A stretch of DNA of 64,000 nt from Puccinia triticina. Taxonomy: Eukaryota; Basidiomycota; Pucciniomycetes; Pucciniales; Pucciniaceae. The notes below the pieces were generated by a model, which had not been told where the DNA came from, ran no database searches, and saw nothing but the letters and a program-made list of their open reading frames with translations. Of the stretch, positions 31,817-43,285 are shown one piece after another (position 1 is the first letter of the stretch; each line of letters opens with the position of its first letter). The translations under genes were made by a program, and so were the position numbers. The DNA is taken from assembly GCF_026914185.1 (NCBI RefSeq), contig NC_070572.1, positions 1,550,001 through 1,614,000 on the forward strand, written 5' to 3'.

Positions 31817-32132
31817 AGTACGGTACCTCTGGGCCTAAGTTATGCTCAGGGATTCCTTGGTGGAAACCGTTGCGGAAGCCATGTATCACGTCGGCGTACT
31901 CGGTTAGCAGGCCGGCTCTCTCCAGGGATCTTTCCCATTCTCCAATGTCCATCTCGCACGACACCTTACTAGGCCAGTCTGGCTGAGTCTGGGGTGCGCT
32001 GTGCTCCTCTGTATGTACCGGGTTCTCACTGGAGTCTTCTCCTGCTCTGTAGTCCCTAAGGGTGTGCGCGAGAGGTTGCTCATCAGAACTTTTAATCATG
32101 GGAGTAGTCTTTTTTTTATTGCATGGGAACAA
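31817..32132 (-). pseudogene. DIRS pol, N-terminal linker
   Basis: The frame includes MDIGEWERSLERAGLLTEYA and VIHGFRNGFHQGIPEHNLGP, which precede RT in DIRS polyproteins. It breaks at the insertion joint after VPY. The next residues are found at 9012 and below. The stop seen after the joint comes from the inserted TIR and is not part of the gene. Confidence 0.8.
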
Positions 32133-32422
32133 GGAGGCAATTGGGGGGGATGGGTTTCAACATTCCACGTGTTATGAGGGACGGGGAAGAAGGAAAAAGT
32201 GGACCAGTGTGTGAAATGAGGAAAAGAAAACAAGAAGATATGAAAGAAATCCTGGGGGGGATCGGAGATCAATGGTCTGGGGGTTCTCATCAGAACGGTG
32301 TGGTTCTGTTTGGGGAATGGTTGGGAGGGGGGGTTGATTCAAGGGAGGTAGGGCATTTGGATTAGGGAATTGGGATTTTACGGTGGGTGTGGGGAGGAGG
32401 GATAGACTGATGGAATTGGAGC

Positions 32423-33931
32423 TTACTGGTCCCGGTTTTGGTGGCGCACACTCCCCCCTGTGTGATTAGGGTTGAAGTTGTTTCCCTTGTACCCGCTTCC
32501 AGGGGGGCCTCGGCTTTGGTCTGGTTTTGCGGGTAAGGATGGGGGGCCATGCAAAGCTGACGGTGCTTCGTCAGTCGTTTGCTTCTGGTTTGCCTTCGCC
32601 TTCAGTGGGTTTGGGTGGGTTTGGTGGCTGGGTCGGGGTTGCTTGTGAGGGCGGATCCCTTTCAGTGGGTCTCCTCCTACTTGGCTGTCACCAATGGCGT
32701 AAGGGTTCTCTTGGAGGCCAATTTCGTTGAAATCTTGGCAGAGTGAGATTGCCTCGTCAGCCGTCTCTTGCTTGAACTTTGAGATGTCGGAGAATGATTC
32801 TTCGCCGTCCACTTCTACCCTAAACGCAAAGGCCTTATTCCTGATCCTGATATCGTATCTTAAGGCAACCATGAAACCGTGCTTCCGATGGAGACGGTTG
32901 CAGTGATTCTTGTGCTCTAGGATCCAGGTTACAAGTACCGGGTAGTTGTATCAATCCTTCATGGTTAAATGGAAACACCTATGGTTCAGGGTCCAGTCCG
33001 TGAAGGACTGGGAGAACTCGTCCGGTACTGGAAGGCCGTGGTAGCGTAGCCCTTTCTCCGCGGCTGTCTCGTCAGTCTTGGGTCGGTTTTGGGAGTGGTG
33101 GATGAGGGCTTTTTCTTGCCACTCGCGGTTGAATATGGTTAGAGGAAGCGGCCCTTTGCATTCTAGCAGGAGTTTATGGAAGTAAGGGGTGAAGCCGCCG
33201 TCGTCGTGCGAGTTGGAGCGGCCAACGATGAATTTCACACTACGCACTTGGGTTGTTTCCTCGGCTGCCGATGGCCTCTTCTGGGGAACGATCGAGGGTT
33301 GGAAAACCACCTGGATGTCGTTGTCCACCGAAGTCTTCTTCTTTTTTCCCTTGTCTGCCAAGACTGCCTCGTACATTTTAGAGTATTGGTCCATTGCAGC
33401 TTAGTCCCCTGCTTTCTCCGCTCTGATGAGTCTGGCCATTAGGAATGCGCGGGTCTCTCGATCTTTCTCCTCTTCCGAGCTCGGGTCGTTCACGCTTACG
33501 GCTATCTCGGGAGGTTTCGGGACTGTGGTTGCTTTTTTTTTTTTTTTTTGGATTAGTTCCCGCTCTTTCTTCAGGCGTCTTAGAGTAACTCTTTGCTTAC
33601 CACTAGGGTTTGCAATTATCTCAGCTATGTCCGGGTCCTTGAGGGTCTCTCTCAAGGGCTCCTTGATTTCTTGTTCCAACAGTTGCCCGGTTGGGGTGTT
33701 TTTGGTGGCTGCTCGGGTAACCGGCTTGGTGGCTTTGGGGGCTTTTGCAGCCTTGGTTGGTTTCGGCTGGGGGCCGGGAACTTGGGACGATGAGCTTGGA
33801 GTGCCCGCATTTGCGCCTGGTTCTGGTGGGGGATTTTGGTGGGCCGGTTGATTGAGCTCGCCCTGTGGATGCGGGTTTTGAGCTGCGGCTTTTGCGCTGT
33901 TGGATGTGTCTTGGATGTTTAAATCGGACAT
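32423..33931 (-). pseudogene. DIRS gag
   Basis: One frame of about 500 codons with stops at 33401-33403 (TAA) and 32951-32953 (TGA). Both fit one C-to-T change (CAA, CGA). The N-terminal part is proline-, alanine- and lysine-rich (for example TKAAKAPKATKPVTRA) with a poly-lysine run encoded by an A-rich tract near 33532-33549. The middle holds FIVGRSNSHDDGGFTPYFHK, and the C-terminal part has WILEHKNHCNRLHRKHGF. I know no catalytic domain here. Assignment as gag is by position before pol. Confidence 0.7.
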
Positions 33932-35990
33932 TTGGGGTAGGTTGGGGATGGGGCGGACGGGGTTGTGTGGGATTCTAACGGCGTGGAGGGTTGGTAGGTG
34001 CGAGAAGGTTTGGCGAATGCAGAAAGGGGGAGATGGGGGACGATGGAGAATGAGTTGTGCAAGTAATGGATAAGGTTAGGTTTGGTTGTGGAGGAGTTAT
34101 GATGTCGGTGAAAGTTTGGGAATTATGGGTTGTCAATGTTTGGGAATGGTCTATTGAGGGTAATTAACTATGATTATTCTGAAATTCTGAGCTCTTTACG
34201 GAAAGGTCGCGGAGCTAGGAATTTCCGGATGGAGAGCTGGAGGGAGAGGGGAAAGGAAGGGGAGCGGAGAGAGTCCTCTGGGGGGAACGTGAGGTTCCTA
34301 GGTAGGGTGAGGCTCGCCTCCGACTTCCCCTTCCGCCCAGTATGCGCCTCGCTTCTCCCGGCCGTAGCACGTGGAGTTGTAAGCAGCCATCTCTCACGTG
34401 CACTGCCTGTATGGCACATATCCAGCGGGGCTGGGAGGCCACCATGGACTCCACCCACCTCCCGCTGGCGCTCCCGGTAACAAACAACATATATGTTTGA
34501 TTCCATAATGTTGTTGCACATGCCCTTCCTTTATCCATATTTGCTACGTGTTTGTAATACACATGTATGTACATACATAGATTTGAGCAAAACCTGTAAC
34601 ACAACCGCCAGCCAGCCCTTTTACCAACAAATTTGGAAGTACAACAATGTACATGCGTCCCAGATCTTGTTTCTTGACCGTCTCAATAGGCTGCAAGGTA
34701 TGTATCTAGCGCCAACTTTCACCCCTTCAGCTTCAGCCATTGGTGAGCTGGAGTTGACCGACCGCCGTGATAGTCTCATACCGTAGGTTATACCTCATCT
34801 ACATCACCTTTCAAGGTTCTTCCATGAATTGCTTGGGGAAAACTGATCGGCTGATTACCTTTTTAGCACTCATCTCAAAGCCAAAGTATGTTTGAAAGCT
34901 TTTCACACTTTTGTGTTTTTTCCTTTCAAATGCTGACCTGATCCCCTTCCTTTGCTGATCATATGGCTCAACCTAGCATATCGGCACTATTGGATCATCA
35001 ACTCTGTGGCTCTTGTCATCCCTTTGACGGAGCGCTCCCACCACTTCAAACCCAAACTGCCCAGGCAATTATGAATGTCAAGATCACGCCTTTGCTCCTC
35101 ATCTCTGCGGAGTTGATAGATTATCTTGCACAAACGGCTCACACTCCATTGGCTTTGTTGGCCACCATTCCTTCTCACTCAACCGGTTCTGAGGTGTTCA
35201 ACCCTTCCCTGTTTGTCCACTTCTTCTCCACTCCCCACCCTCTTGTCCCCTGTCTCAACACAAAATTTTCTGGCCGTCTCTTCACCAAACCCTCTGCTTC
35301 ATAATTAGTGTGCTTACCAATCCACCATATTTTAGTACGCGTGGTCAGCTTATACATCACATTCCCAGCTGCTTTTGTTATGGCTTCTCCTTCTCAAACC
35401 TCCGTCCCACCAAACAGCATCTCTTCAGAAGTCCAAAACGCTGCAGGGAATGCAAATTCCAGCTTGGGTACGTTAATCACAATTCATTTCCATTGGTGAA
35501 CTCGTTACCAATTTCTCGTAGCTGATTTTTGAATGTGAATCTCTAGATACTTTGAAAGGACCAGCCCCTTTGCTTGAAGCCTACAAAAATTACAAGCCAA
35601 CTAGAGGCCAAGGCGGCTACGCCGCTGCAGGGGAAACAGCCTCACATCAAAACCTACCCCAAACAGTTTCTTCAACAAAAGGCTGGTACCCTGAAAAAAT
35701 TATGTGCCTTCAGACTGCAGTTCCAGGATTCAACTCAAATAATTGTGGCCTCCAAAATCTCACTTTCCATTTTTATGTCAAGAATTTTGCCTCAGTCAGC
35801 AATACTGGATTCCTGAACTTTGATTAATTGCACAATATGATCCTTGTAAGATAATTTAAACCACACTTCTCATCTCAATTGAATTCAATTTCATTCTTTG
35901 GATTACAGAAATCCACACAAAACTTCAGAGACAGATCAACACAAAATGTCAGAGACCAAATTGAAGTATCTTCATCACTTGTAAATTAGT
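33932..35990. other. Unassigned region with short frames
   Basis: It may contain the 5' terminus of the DIRS element. Several frames of 60-115 codons are open on plus (34963-35304; 35379-35827), and intron-like borders are present (CTTGGGTACG near 35464; TCTCGTAG near 35520). No family recognised. The two long frames at 35552-35827 overlap in different phases, so the real one is undecided. Confidence 0.35.
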
Positions 35991-36495
35991 AAGTTTTATA
36001 AAACCGTACAGCCTGAGAGTATCTTATTGGAGACAAGTGCGTGGGGCTTGGCGGCGCGGCGGGCCTGGTTGACCCGGCACATGGTGTTGCGGCGACGGAC
36101 AGTAATCCCATTAGATAACCCATTCCTGTTCGCTGAGGGCGTGGATTTCTCTGAGGATGAGGTTATCCATATTGTTTGAGAAGCCACCGTAGTCTGGAGA
36201 GCGTCCTGCGGGGACAAGGGGTCCCTATGAGACCCTCTGTTCAAGAGGCTAATTAGTTAAGCTAGCATGAGTTCGGTATTTGAATACATATTATCTGCTT
36301 GAGCGTGCAATGATTGATGATTGGTTAAGTCACCAAAGATGAGTGACTTGTAAGGAGCAAACCATCAGCGAATCTATTGAGAAAGCAAGGAAACAACCAC
36401 CATCAAAATCAGTCAGCAAAAAAGTGCACTAAGGCTTCTGGTAAGCGTTCAGTTGATAGGAGAGTATCTACACACTCTTCTGGGACACCCAGCTG
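35991..36495 (-). other. Possible further gene fragment
   Basis: A minus frame at 36244-35996 (82 codons) ends with a basic, alanine-rich segment (TVRRRNTMCRVNQARRAAK). It lies next to two recognisable captured gene fragments and may be a third, but I cannot name a parent gene. Confidence 0.25.
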
Positions 36496-37024
36496 GAATA
36501 TCAAACAATCTCCAACCCATTTTCGGGTCTGGACAACTTCAGGCAGTTCGTGCAAAAGGTCAATTGCTGCCTCCACCCCGTTGTCTCCTAGTTCACCGCC
36601 TTCGGCCAGAAATTCCGAGTATGCTTGTTGATTAAACCTTAGAATGCCAAGCAATTCTTCGCCGGCAATCGCCACATGTTCTCCCAATGCTGAACAAAAA
36701 ACATCTCGAGCTTTGACTTCAATCCTTTGAACCCAGTGATCCCGTTCCCCATCGTGAAAGCACACGATTCCACTACCTTTGAAACACAACAGCGCTCCCC
36801 CAAACAGACCTTCCATGGGATAGCCCTTTGTGATAAGATCAATATTGTAAGTTGTGGAAAACCTTCAACTTCAGGGCAGTTTCTCTGACGTCATACGTAT
36901 TTGAATCTGCTGCCCAAGCGAAGCTGATACCGGTGCCAAATGACTTGTTTTGCCTCGCTAGAGCTGTATAGATGATATACTCGCCATCTCCACATACCGT
37001 CACAAATCGGCCATTCGGCGAAAA
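36496..37024 (-). pseudogene. Fragment of COPI beta-prime subunit gene
   Basis: The first part, starting near 37024, reads [40 protein letters not shown] and SNTYDVRE. After a frame change near 36840 comes MEGLFGGALL, RIEVKARDVF, LRFNQQAYSEFL and GDNGVEAAIDLLHELPEVV, ending WVGDCLIF. These are the successive landmarks of the second WD40 part of beta-prime COP (yeast Sec27), the coatomer subunit of Golgi-to-ER vesicles. Only about 170 of its roughly 850 residues are present, with a stop near 36839 and no N- or C-terminal parts. It is therefore a captured or relict fragment. It sits 53 bp from the CHS7 fragment, on the same strand. Confidence 0.85.
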
Positions 37025-37077
37025 AAAGGGCTAGTCAGTGGTTGGGACGGGGGGAACGGGGGAAGAGGGAGGACGGA

Positions 37078-37836
37078 CTTTTTGTAGACCATCATGACGG
37101 CGAGGAGGAAGCAGAGCTGGGAGAAGAACAGGCCGTCGACGTAGTGGGTGATGGCCAAGCAGATGGTGAGACTGAAGCCGTAGATGAGCACAAGGCCAAC
37201 AACAAAGAAGCCGAGGCCGAAGAGGATGTCGCCGATTGGCCAGCGGTCATCAAGGGTGCGGACGACGAGCAAGAGCTGGAGGATCACGTAGATGGCTACG
37301 CAGGCCCTGTTGAAGATGTACATGATGATCCAGAGCGCCGTTGGCTGGGAGGAAGAGAAGGAGGCCAGCGAGTTGAATGTCGCTATTTCGACGAAAAACT
37401 TCAGACTGAACACCGCCAAACAGCTCCCTTGTAGCGACTGTCTCATCCATTCACAGATTCAAGGTCAAACTGTCAGTCTTGTGCTTTGGCTGGTCTCTCT
37501 CTATTGGGAGACCACTGACTCATAAGCTTAGGAGTGTGACGTCTTCGGCAAATTGGAAGCCAACGAAACTGTTGACTGGCAGACACCAGAAGGGAGCCAA
37601 GAGCATGCCGGTTTTGAATGCGGCAAAATACTGGGGGAAAACAAGGTCAGTTATTTTTTTGCCACGGGTTCGGGTGAAAGCGGGGGGAGGAGACAAACGG
37701 GGTAGATTTTAGAGCTAGAGGGAATGAGTCCACTGTCGAGGAAGGAGGAGAGGGTGACGAAGGCATAGAAGTAGAAGAAGTGGACAATTTCCTTCTGGCC
37801 GACGGCGGTATATTTGGAGCGGATGTGGAGGATCAT
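37078..37836 (-). pseudogene. Fragment of chitin synthase export chaperone gene (CHS7-like)
   Basis: Three exon-like blocks: 37836-37699 ([13 protein letters not shown], then [24 protein letters not shown]); 37630 to about 37523 (YFAAFKTGMLLAPFW, VNSFVGFQFAED); and 37446-37078 (SCLAVFSLKFFVEIATF, ALWIIMYIFNRACVA, VVRTLDDRWPIGDI, then HYVDGLFF, ending VMMVYKK). These follow Chs7, an ER membrane protein needed for export of chitin synthase. Introns remain between the blocks, so this is a DNA copy, not a retrocopy. The N-terminal signal and the last ~30 residues are missing, and there is a stop after LLSL. It abuts the COPI fragment. Confidence 0.85.
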
Positions 37837-38554
37837 AGGTGGTCTTAAGGGCTTGCTGCAAGGGCCGAGGTGAGGCTGGAAGGGTCTGGCCGGCTCGGGG
37901 GAAATGAGCAAAGGGTTAGACGGTATTGATTGGGTTGCACGTATGTCAATGGGGAGGGTGTGTTTGAGTGGTCGGAGCCGTGGTGACGAGATGTGGATTG
38001 TTGTTGGTTGGTTGGGCGACGTTCTTCGGAGGACGCCCGTGGCAAGAGTTTTAGTAGTGTATGGTCGTGGCTTGAGGTCTGCATTGTTGTTGGGTGGATG
38101 TTTTGGGAGTAACGGGCAAGGAGGAGGGATTATAAAAGGAGAGGTGGGCTTGGTGTGATTTTCCTCAGGCGACCCACAAGCTGTAATTCCAGCTCGGGGT
38201 TTGCCTCACCCCCGTCCGCTGTTGCATTTGCACAGTCCGGCGGGGGATATTTGTGGGCCCCCCTTGTGCTTTAGGGCTGGGGGTCTTCCTCCCAACGCTT
38301 TTTAACCCTGCTAGACAGGGATGGGCGTTGGGCCACGGTGCGTCAGCTTGCTGCGCTAGGTGGCTGGGTGCGGGCGCTTTTGGGTTTTGTTGTGCAGACT
38401 CTGTTGTCTGGTTTGGTGCAAAACCTTGGCCTTTTGTCAGGCTTTTTTGTATGAGGGAAAACCTCTGATTTTTTTTTTTTTGTATTTTAGCTTATTGTAG
38501 GGGAAACCCTTGAATTTTTTTTCTACAAATCTGAGACTTTAATATACTTGGATT
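37837..38554. other. Spacer with GC-rich motif
   Basis: No gene seen. Near 38211-38243 is a copy of the GC hairpin motif of 474-822 (CCGCTGTTGCATTTGCACAG). The sequence TTTAATATACTTGGATTT at 38539-38556 resembles the one just before the satellite, suggesting one dispersed repeat family. Confidence 0.4.
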
Positions 38555-40758
38555 TTGCCGCCCACAGTCCTACGCAGTGAAAGAAGACAAGCAGGCAAAA
38601 AGCAGCATTCAATGGGTTGCTCACAGCTTGAGGAAATATTGGAGCATGCCTTGGGACTTTCCGATTCAATCCCTGTCCCCCCAGCCACCATCATTTCCGC
38701 ACTCAGGGAGATGCAAGAGGCTTGTCGGAAGAGAAAGCGAGGTGACTTAATATCCATTGGGAGGCCTTATCTTTTCAGTTATACTGACTAGCTGATCTGT
38801 TCCGGACGTGAGCAGACGTGAGTGACGGGAAACCGATCCCTCCCAAAGATTTAATTGATTTGACCAACGAGTCCAATGATGAGGACAACGAGCCACACAA
38901 CACTTCAACTACTCCAAAACCAGCCGCCAAACGTCCCCGCACCGACATTGAACCACTTCTGGATGGCCAGCCTGGGTCACTTTCTTCTGAAGCAGCGGGT
39001 GCCGCCACCCCCTCATCCAGCCCACCCAAATCAAATCTGATCAATATTGTTAATAAAGGTGACACTGATGACCAGTTGCCAGCTACAGGATTGCTTTGTA
39101 AGTAAAACACCCCACTCTCCGTCATGAAATTGTATTAAATTTATGCTTTCTTAAGCAACTACAGCTGGCTCTCGAACTACTCAAGATGCCAATGAAAGTC
39201 TAGCCGCCATACCCTCTGCTTCTGCCACTCCAGCTGCCGAATTCCGAGTCAATCAAGAACTTGGCAGCTCGTCATCTGACAAACCCAACCCAACGGGCAA
39301 GGAGGGCGTCGCCAACACTTCCCCACCAAACTCGAGTGGTGTTGCAGTTAACCCCAACAAGCGCACACAACAATTGGCTGGTACACAGGATGGCTTTTAT
39401 CATTCCGCAAGCAACTCAAATCCGGCTGGTACCCAACTTCCTGGCAATAATTCCACTGCTCCAAAGCCATCTAACCCTATGATCACTCTGCTCTCTCCCT
39501 CCACAACCCCAAGCTTGACTCCTGCACCAACCAATCCGGCACAATCAACTCCGGCACCACCCAATCCCGTTGAACTTAGTCTCATCAAGGATAAATCCAT
39601 GCGAGCTGAAATTCATACGATTTTGAAGACCTTTCAGGGAAATCTCAACCGGCAAAAATTCCAGCAAGCCCACGTTTTGGTCCATGCTTTTATTGAATTT
39701 TGAGCCAAGTCCATGCACAAAAGGACGCCACCGGCCGCATTACCTCAATTCGCATTGGTTCAGTCGGAATCTACACACAACGTATGGCTAAAGGGAATTC
39801 AAAAATATTGTGAGTCTCAATCAATATACTCCGCTGTTCCAAGCTCAAAGAGCTAACATTTTCTTTTTTCAAATCCAGTGGTGGAAATTTTATTACCATC
39901 TGCTGACGAGCCATGGAATGCCCCCAGTCTGATCAATATACTGCTGCTCCAGTCAGCAAATTTATCCGTGATGAAGTTGAGCGGTCATATCAAATATCCG
40001 CTTGCCTTGTTGCTTCTCAAACTCCAAAAACCCGGGAAACTTCAGTTGTCAAGATGGGCAAACTGCATTGCCACATTGATTCTGTTGACGGCGCAAGAGT
40101 TTTCTTTCAAGCCCCCTTCATTAGGCAACCTGACCAAAGACAACCTGGGCTCCCATTTGCTCATTATTGATTATCTCAGCAACTGCAAGACTACTAGTTC
40201 CGGTTCTAACAAAGAAGATGGAAAAATTTGTAACAACATGACTCTTAAACCCCTCTATCAACTACAGGACACAATCATCGACATCTTCATTACTTATTCA
40301 ATCATACGCGGGTCTGCGGCTGCCAATGTTGAACCAGAGTCAAGCACTGGTCGTGCAAAAGAAGGAGTTAGATCAATATTGCTCACATCACAACTACACG
40401 CCGTTTTGCCTTTACCTTGCGGCCGGAGTTCGCGGACTCATTTTGGCACCAAACAACCGTCAGTTTGTCTCAGGCGCATCCGCCTTGGACTTCTTAACCA
40501 TTGTTGAACATATCTTCAAGAAAACCCTGCCTCAACGGGAGGCTTTGGAGTCTGTTTGGAAAAGACTTGGCGCGTATATTGATAGTCTTTTCATCGCCTT
40601 GTTCCTCACACCAAACTGTCTGTTCAACTTCCGTTGACCAGAAATCATTGAATTGGCCCAAGCAATCACTTCCAACTTCCTTGTATACCTCAAAACACAA
40701 CACCGAGCAAAAAAATTTGAACTCCCCCGTGCACTATCTGCCAAATGAGTACTAATCT
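38555..40758 (+). pseudogene. Decayed spliced gene, family unknown
   Basis: A series of plus-strand exon-like blocks. 38555-38760 has a basic helix (REMQEACRKRKRGD). 38818-39100 is acidic and serine/proline-rich (DLIDLTNESNDEDNEP), followed by an intron-like segment 39100-39155 (GTAAGTAAAAC...TTAAG). 39160-39700 is low-complexity T/P/N-rich ending in a helical stretch (AEIHTILKTFQGNLNRQKF). A frame with KDATGRITSIRIGSVGIYTQ follows, then a further intron-like segment 39810-39880. Beyond 39880 two phases are open at once and stops accumulate. I recognise no domain. The composition resembles regulatory or transposon-linked proteins of rusts, but this is a guess. Confidence 0.35.
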
Positions 40759-41386
40759 TTCTGTTGGCTTCTTAATTCTATCCCCACCCAGTCTTATACT
40801 TGGGTTGTATAATTTAACCCATTTTTGGTTGTTTGATTGATTTTTGTTTGATGTTTCTCTGTGAATTTGAGTCTCAATTACTTGATAACCACCTTCTCCT
40901 GTTGAAGAGCCTGTGTCTGTCTACTGTTACCAAAAAAAATCCCCCTCCAGAATTTCAATGAATACATGTTTGCTGCCACTTTGAGCTGTCTTTGATTCCA
41001 GTTTTGCAGTTTTGAAAGAGGAATTATGACATTCATTAAAAAAGGTAAGACATTGGAGTCAGGAAAAAAACAAACTTGCTAAATGCAGTGAGAAAAAAAA
41101 TGGTAACAAGAAGGCTCCCAAGTGGCTATGCCTAGCTTATTCTATTTACAACTATGGTGTATTGTGTATATAATTTTTACAAAACAGAACACCATTGCAG
41201 AGTTGAGGTCATGCCAGCAAAACATCAACCATGTGCCACTTGAGCTGCAACTATTTTTTCAGCTAAGAAAATTAAAATTAAAAATACATTCACCACAGTG
41301 GGGAGCTTGTTGGAGGTTTAGAAAGCAGAAGTTACCAATGTATACAATGAATGTTTGATTGAAATTTGTGGTGCATAAAACTTGTT
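40759..41386. other. AT-rich spacer
   Basis: Nothing recognised. The short frames are not conserved-looking. Confidence 0.4.
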
Positions 41387-41622
41387 TTAATAGAGTGTTA
41401 GATCATGGCAATGTGCACACATTGCCTCCATTATTGGGGCGGTGATTGGGGTTGCATTTTTTGGATCTCCGTTGGATGCCATGCCCTTGCTTGGTTGGTT
41501 GCTCATTGGCGCGGGCAGGGAGAGGTTAATTGTGGATTGTATTGGAACAGCTGTTGGGGGAGCTTGGCGGGTGCCGGCAGTGCTGGAAGTGTGGATAGGG
41601 AGGGATTGAGGGGGCCAGGCGG

Positions 41623-41657
<35 letters not shown>

Positions 41658-42108
41658 GCTCTGAGGGTTCCAGGATTGACGGGGGACCACTCTGTGACAA
41701 CAGGTGGTATGTTGTTGTTGATCAAGAAGAGGGAGGTCGCAGGGCTACTAGGGAATCCTACTGCTTGCGGGAGGGTTAGAGATGCTGACAGCAAAGGGGG
41801 GCACAATTGTACCTTGAGCGGGGCGGTGATGGGGATAGGTTTTGCTGATACTGAGGGTTGAGAGGTTGCTGCAGTTGGGGAGCTTCCGCTAGAGTGGAGG
41901 GTGTCCTTTTTCTGCTTCTCTACTTTGGTAGCGGCTCACTTTGCTCTGTTGGCTGCTCGTAGCAAGGCTTCAGTGTTGGTGATGGGGAGGGTACTATTGG
42001 ACGAAGTGGTCCTCCTGGTGGACATGAGGTAGGGGGAGGTGCGAGTGATTGAGGGCGGAATTCAAGGCGAGGGGGACCGTTGATTGTTGAAAGGGAAGTG
42101 CAAGGCAA
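41387..42108 (-). other. Proline-rich frames, doubtful coding
   Basis: On minus, frames at 42108-41920 and 41806-41387 encode proline/serine/threonine-rich sequence including a run of about 11 prolines made by the G33 tract. The composition resembles gag-like or low-complexity proteins. No motif supports a product. Confidence 0.25.
41624..41656 (+). repeat. 33-bp uninterrupted G run
   Basis: Thirty-three consecutive G on the plus strand, preceded by GGCGG-type sequence. It encodes polyproline on the minus strand and can form G-quadruplexes. The exact length may be limited by sequencing. Confidence 0.8.
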
Positions 42109-42307
42109 GAGCGTCTAGAAAACAAAAATTGTAAGCGCTCAAAGAGGAGCGCTGCACTAACAATGCGAGGAAGGGGCAAGGGGCACGAGGGAGTTCTAGA
42201 ACCTCTGTGTCTGCTTTGCAAAGGAACTAACTCAGGGGAAGTCTTAGTACTTCCCTCTAACTACAAAGGAGGAGAGAGAGAAAGAAGAGAAAAGGGCAGG
42301 GAAGAAT

Positions 42308-43285
42308 TGTGAGCCTGAGTCTCTATAGTGACAACAGGACACAAGAAAGAAGGGGGAAGTAATTGGATTTCTTTGGATAAAGAAAATACAATTATGAGAT
42401 AGAGAGAGAAAGAGAAACAGAAACAGAGCAGGATCAGGATAAGGAGATATTCAAGGTTATTCTGGTGGGAATGCACGTCCACTGGCAATGCTAACTCTTC
42501 AGAAGAGTGCTGCCAAGCTGTGCTAGAGAGTGCTACAGCCTCCTCTCACTAAAGAAACGTGGAGGGTCTCTGGATGAGATAAGTTTGATCCAGCCACAAT
42601 TTTTTAGCTTCCTTCTGGATAGTCAAGGTTCTTAAAGGGAAACCTGAGGGACAGCCCTGTAACCAAGAAGAGTCAAAGGCCAGCAGATATGAAGGGACAG
42701 CCCTGTGATCAAGATAAGGCAAAGGCCAGCAGATATGAAGGGACAGCCCTGTGATCAAGAAATGGCAAAGGCCAGCAGAAAAGAACAGACCAAGCAAGAC
42801 ACAGAGTTGTACCTCTGAGATAAACAAGGTTCAGTGAAAGAGTTTACTTACTGTCAATATCCTAGGCGCCTGTGATGGTAGGTATACTGGGAGTGTTGTA
42901 AACTCTTTGGTGGTGATCCTGGGGTTATCTGGGGTGTGGTTCTGGTGTGCTGAAGTCTGTAGATCCGCCTCAGGCAAGGGGGATCCTGACTACAAAAATT
43001 TTCACAGTTTGCTTATGTAATTTACATATGTACATGTGGTTTGGCGCGCCTGGTAGCGCTGACACATCACAACTGCGCATGCGCGCCACAACTCAGTAAC
43101 TCAGGGAAGGAGTATAGTTACAAGGAATTGATAAGTTGTAACTAGGGTTAAAATTGCATGAGGAAACAGAATATGAAGTCAAAACAAGGTTATCTCTTAA
43201 GATGAAAAAGATATAAAGTAATTCATGTTTAACAAAGGTAGAGCAGGCAGCTTTTAGGTCAGCTGTGATGACTCTAAGGCTGAAA
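42308..43285. mobile_element. Solo LTR, same family as 25828-26793
   Basis: It starts TGTGAGCCTGAGTCTC and ends near TCTAAGGCTGAAA, matching the 966-bp solo LTR at 25828 along its length and in the same orientation. Flanks AGAAT and ATAAT would be a 5-bp duplication with one mismatch. No internal genes of the parent element are attached. Confidence 0.8.

Larger units (their letters stand above)
6336..33931 (-). mobile_element. DIRS-like retrotransposon, split by a 22.8-kb insertion
   Basis: Read on the minus strand the order is gag (33931-32423), start of pol (32132-31822), the insertion with its duplicated target, RT plus RNase H (9017-7546), then tyrosine recombinase (7403-6336). This is the DIRS order, which encodes a recombinase and no DDE integrase. 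The pol frame left of the insertion ends in GPEVPY and resumes with YTPLNHQG once the insertion and one copy of the 5-bp AGTAC duplication are removed. That proves the two halves were one gene. Outer ends were not defined. The element carries many in-frame stops and at least one frameshift, so it is dead. Confidence 0.85.
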
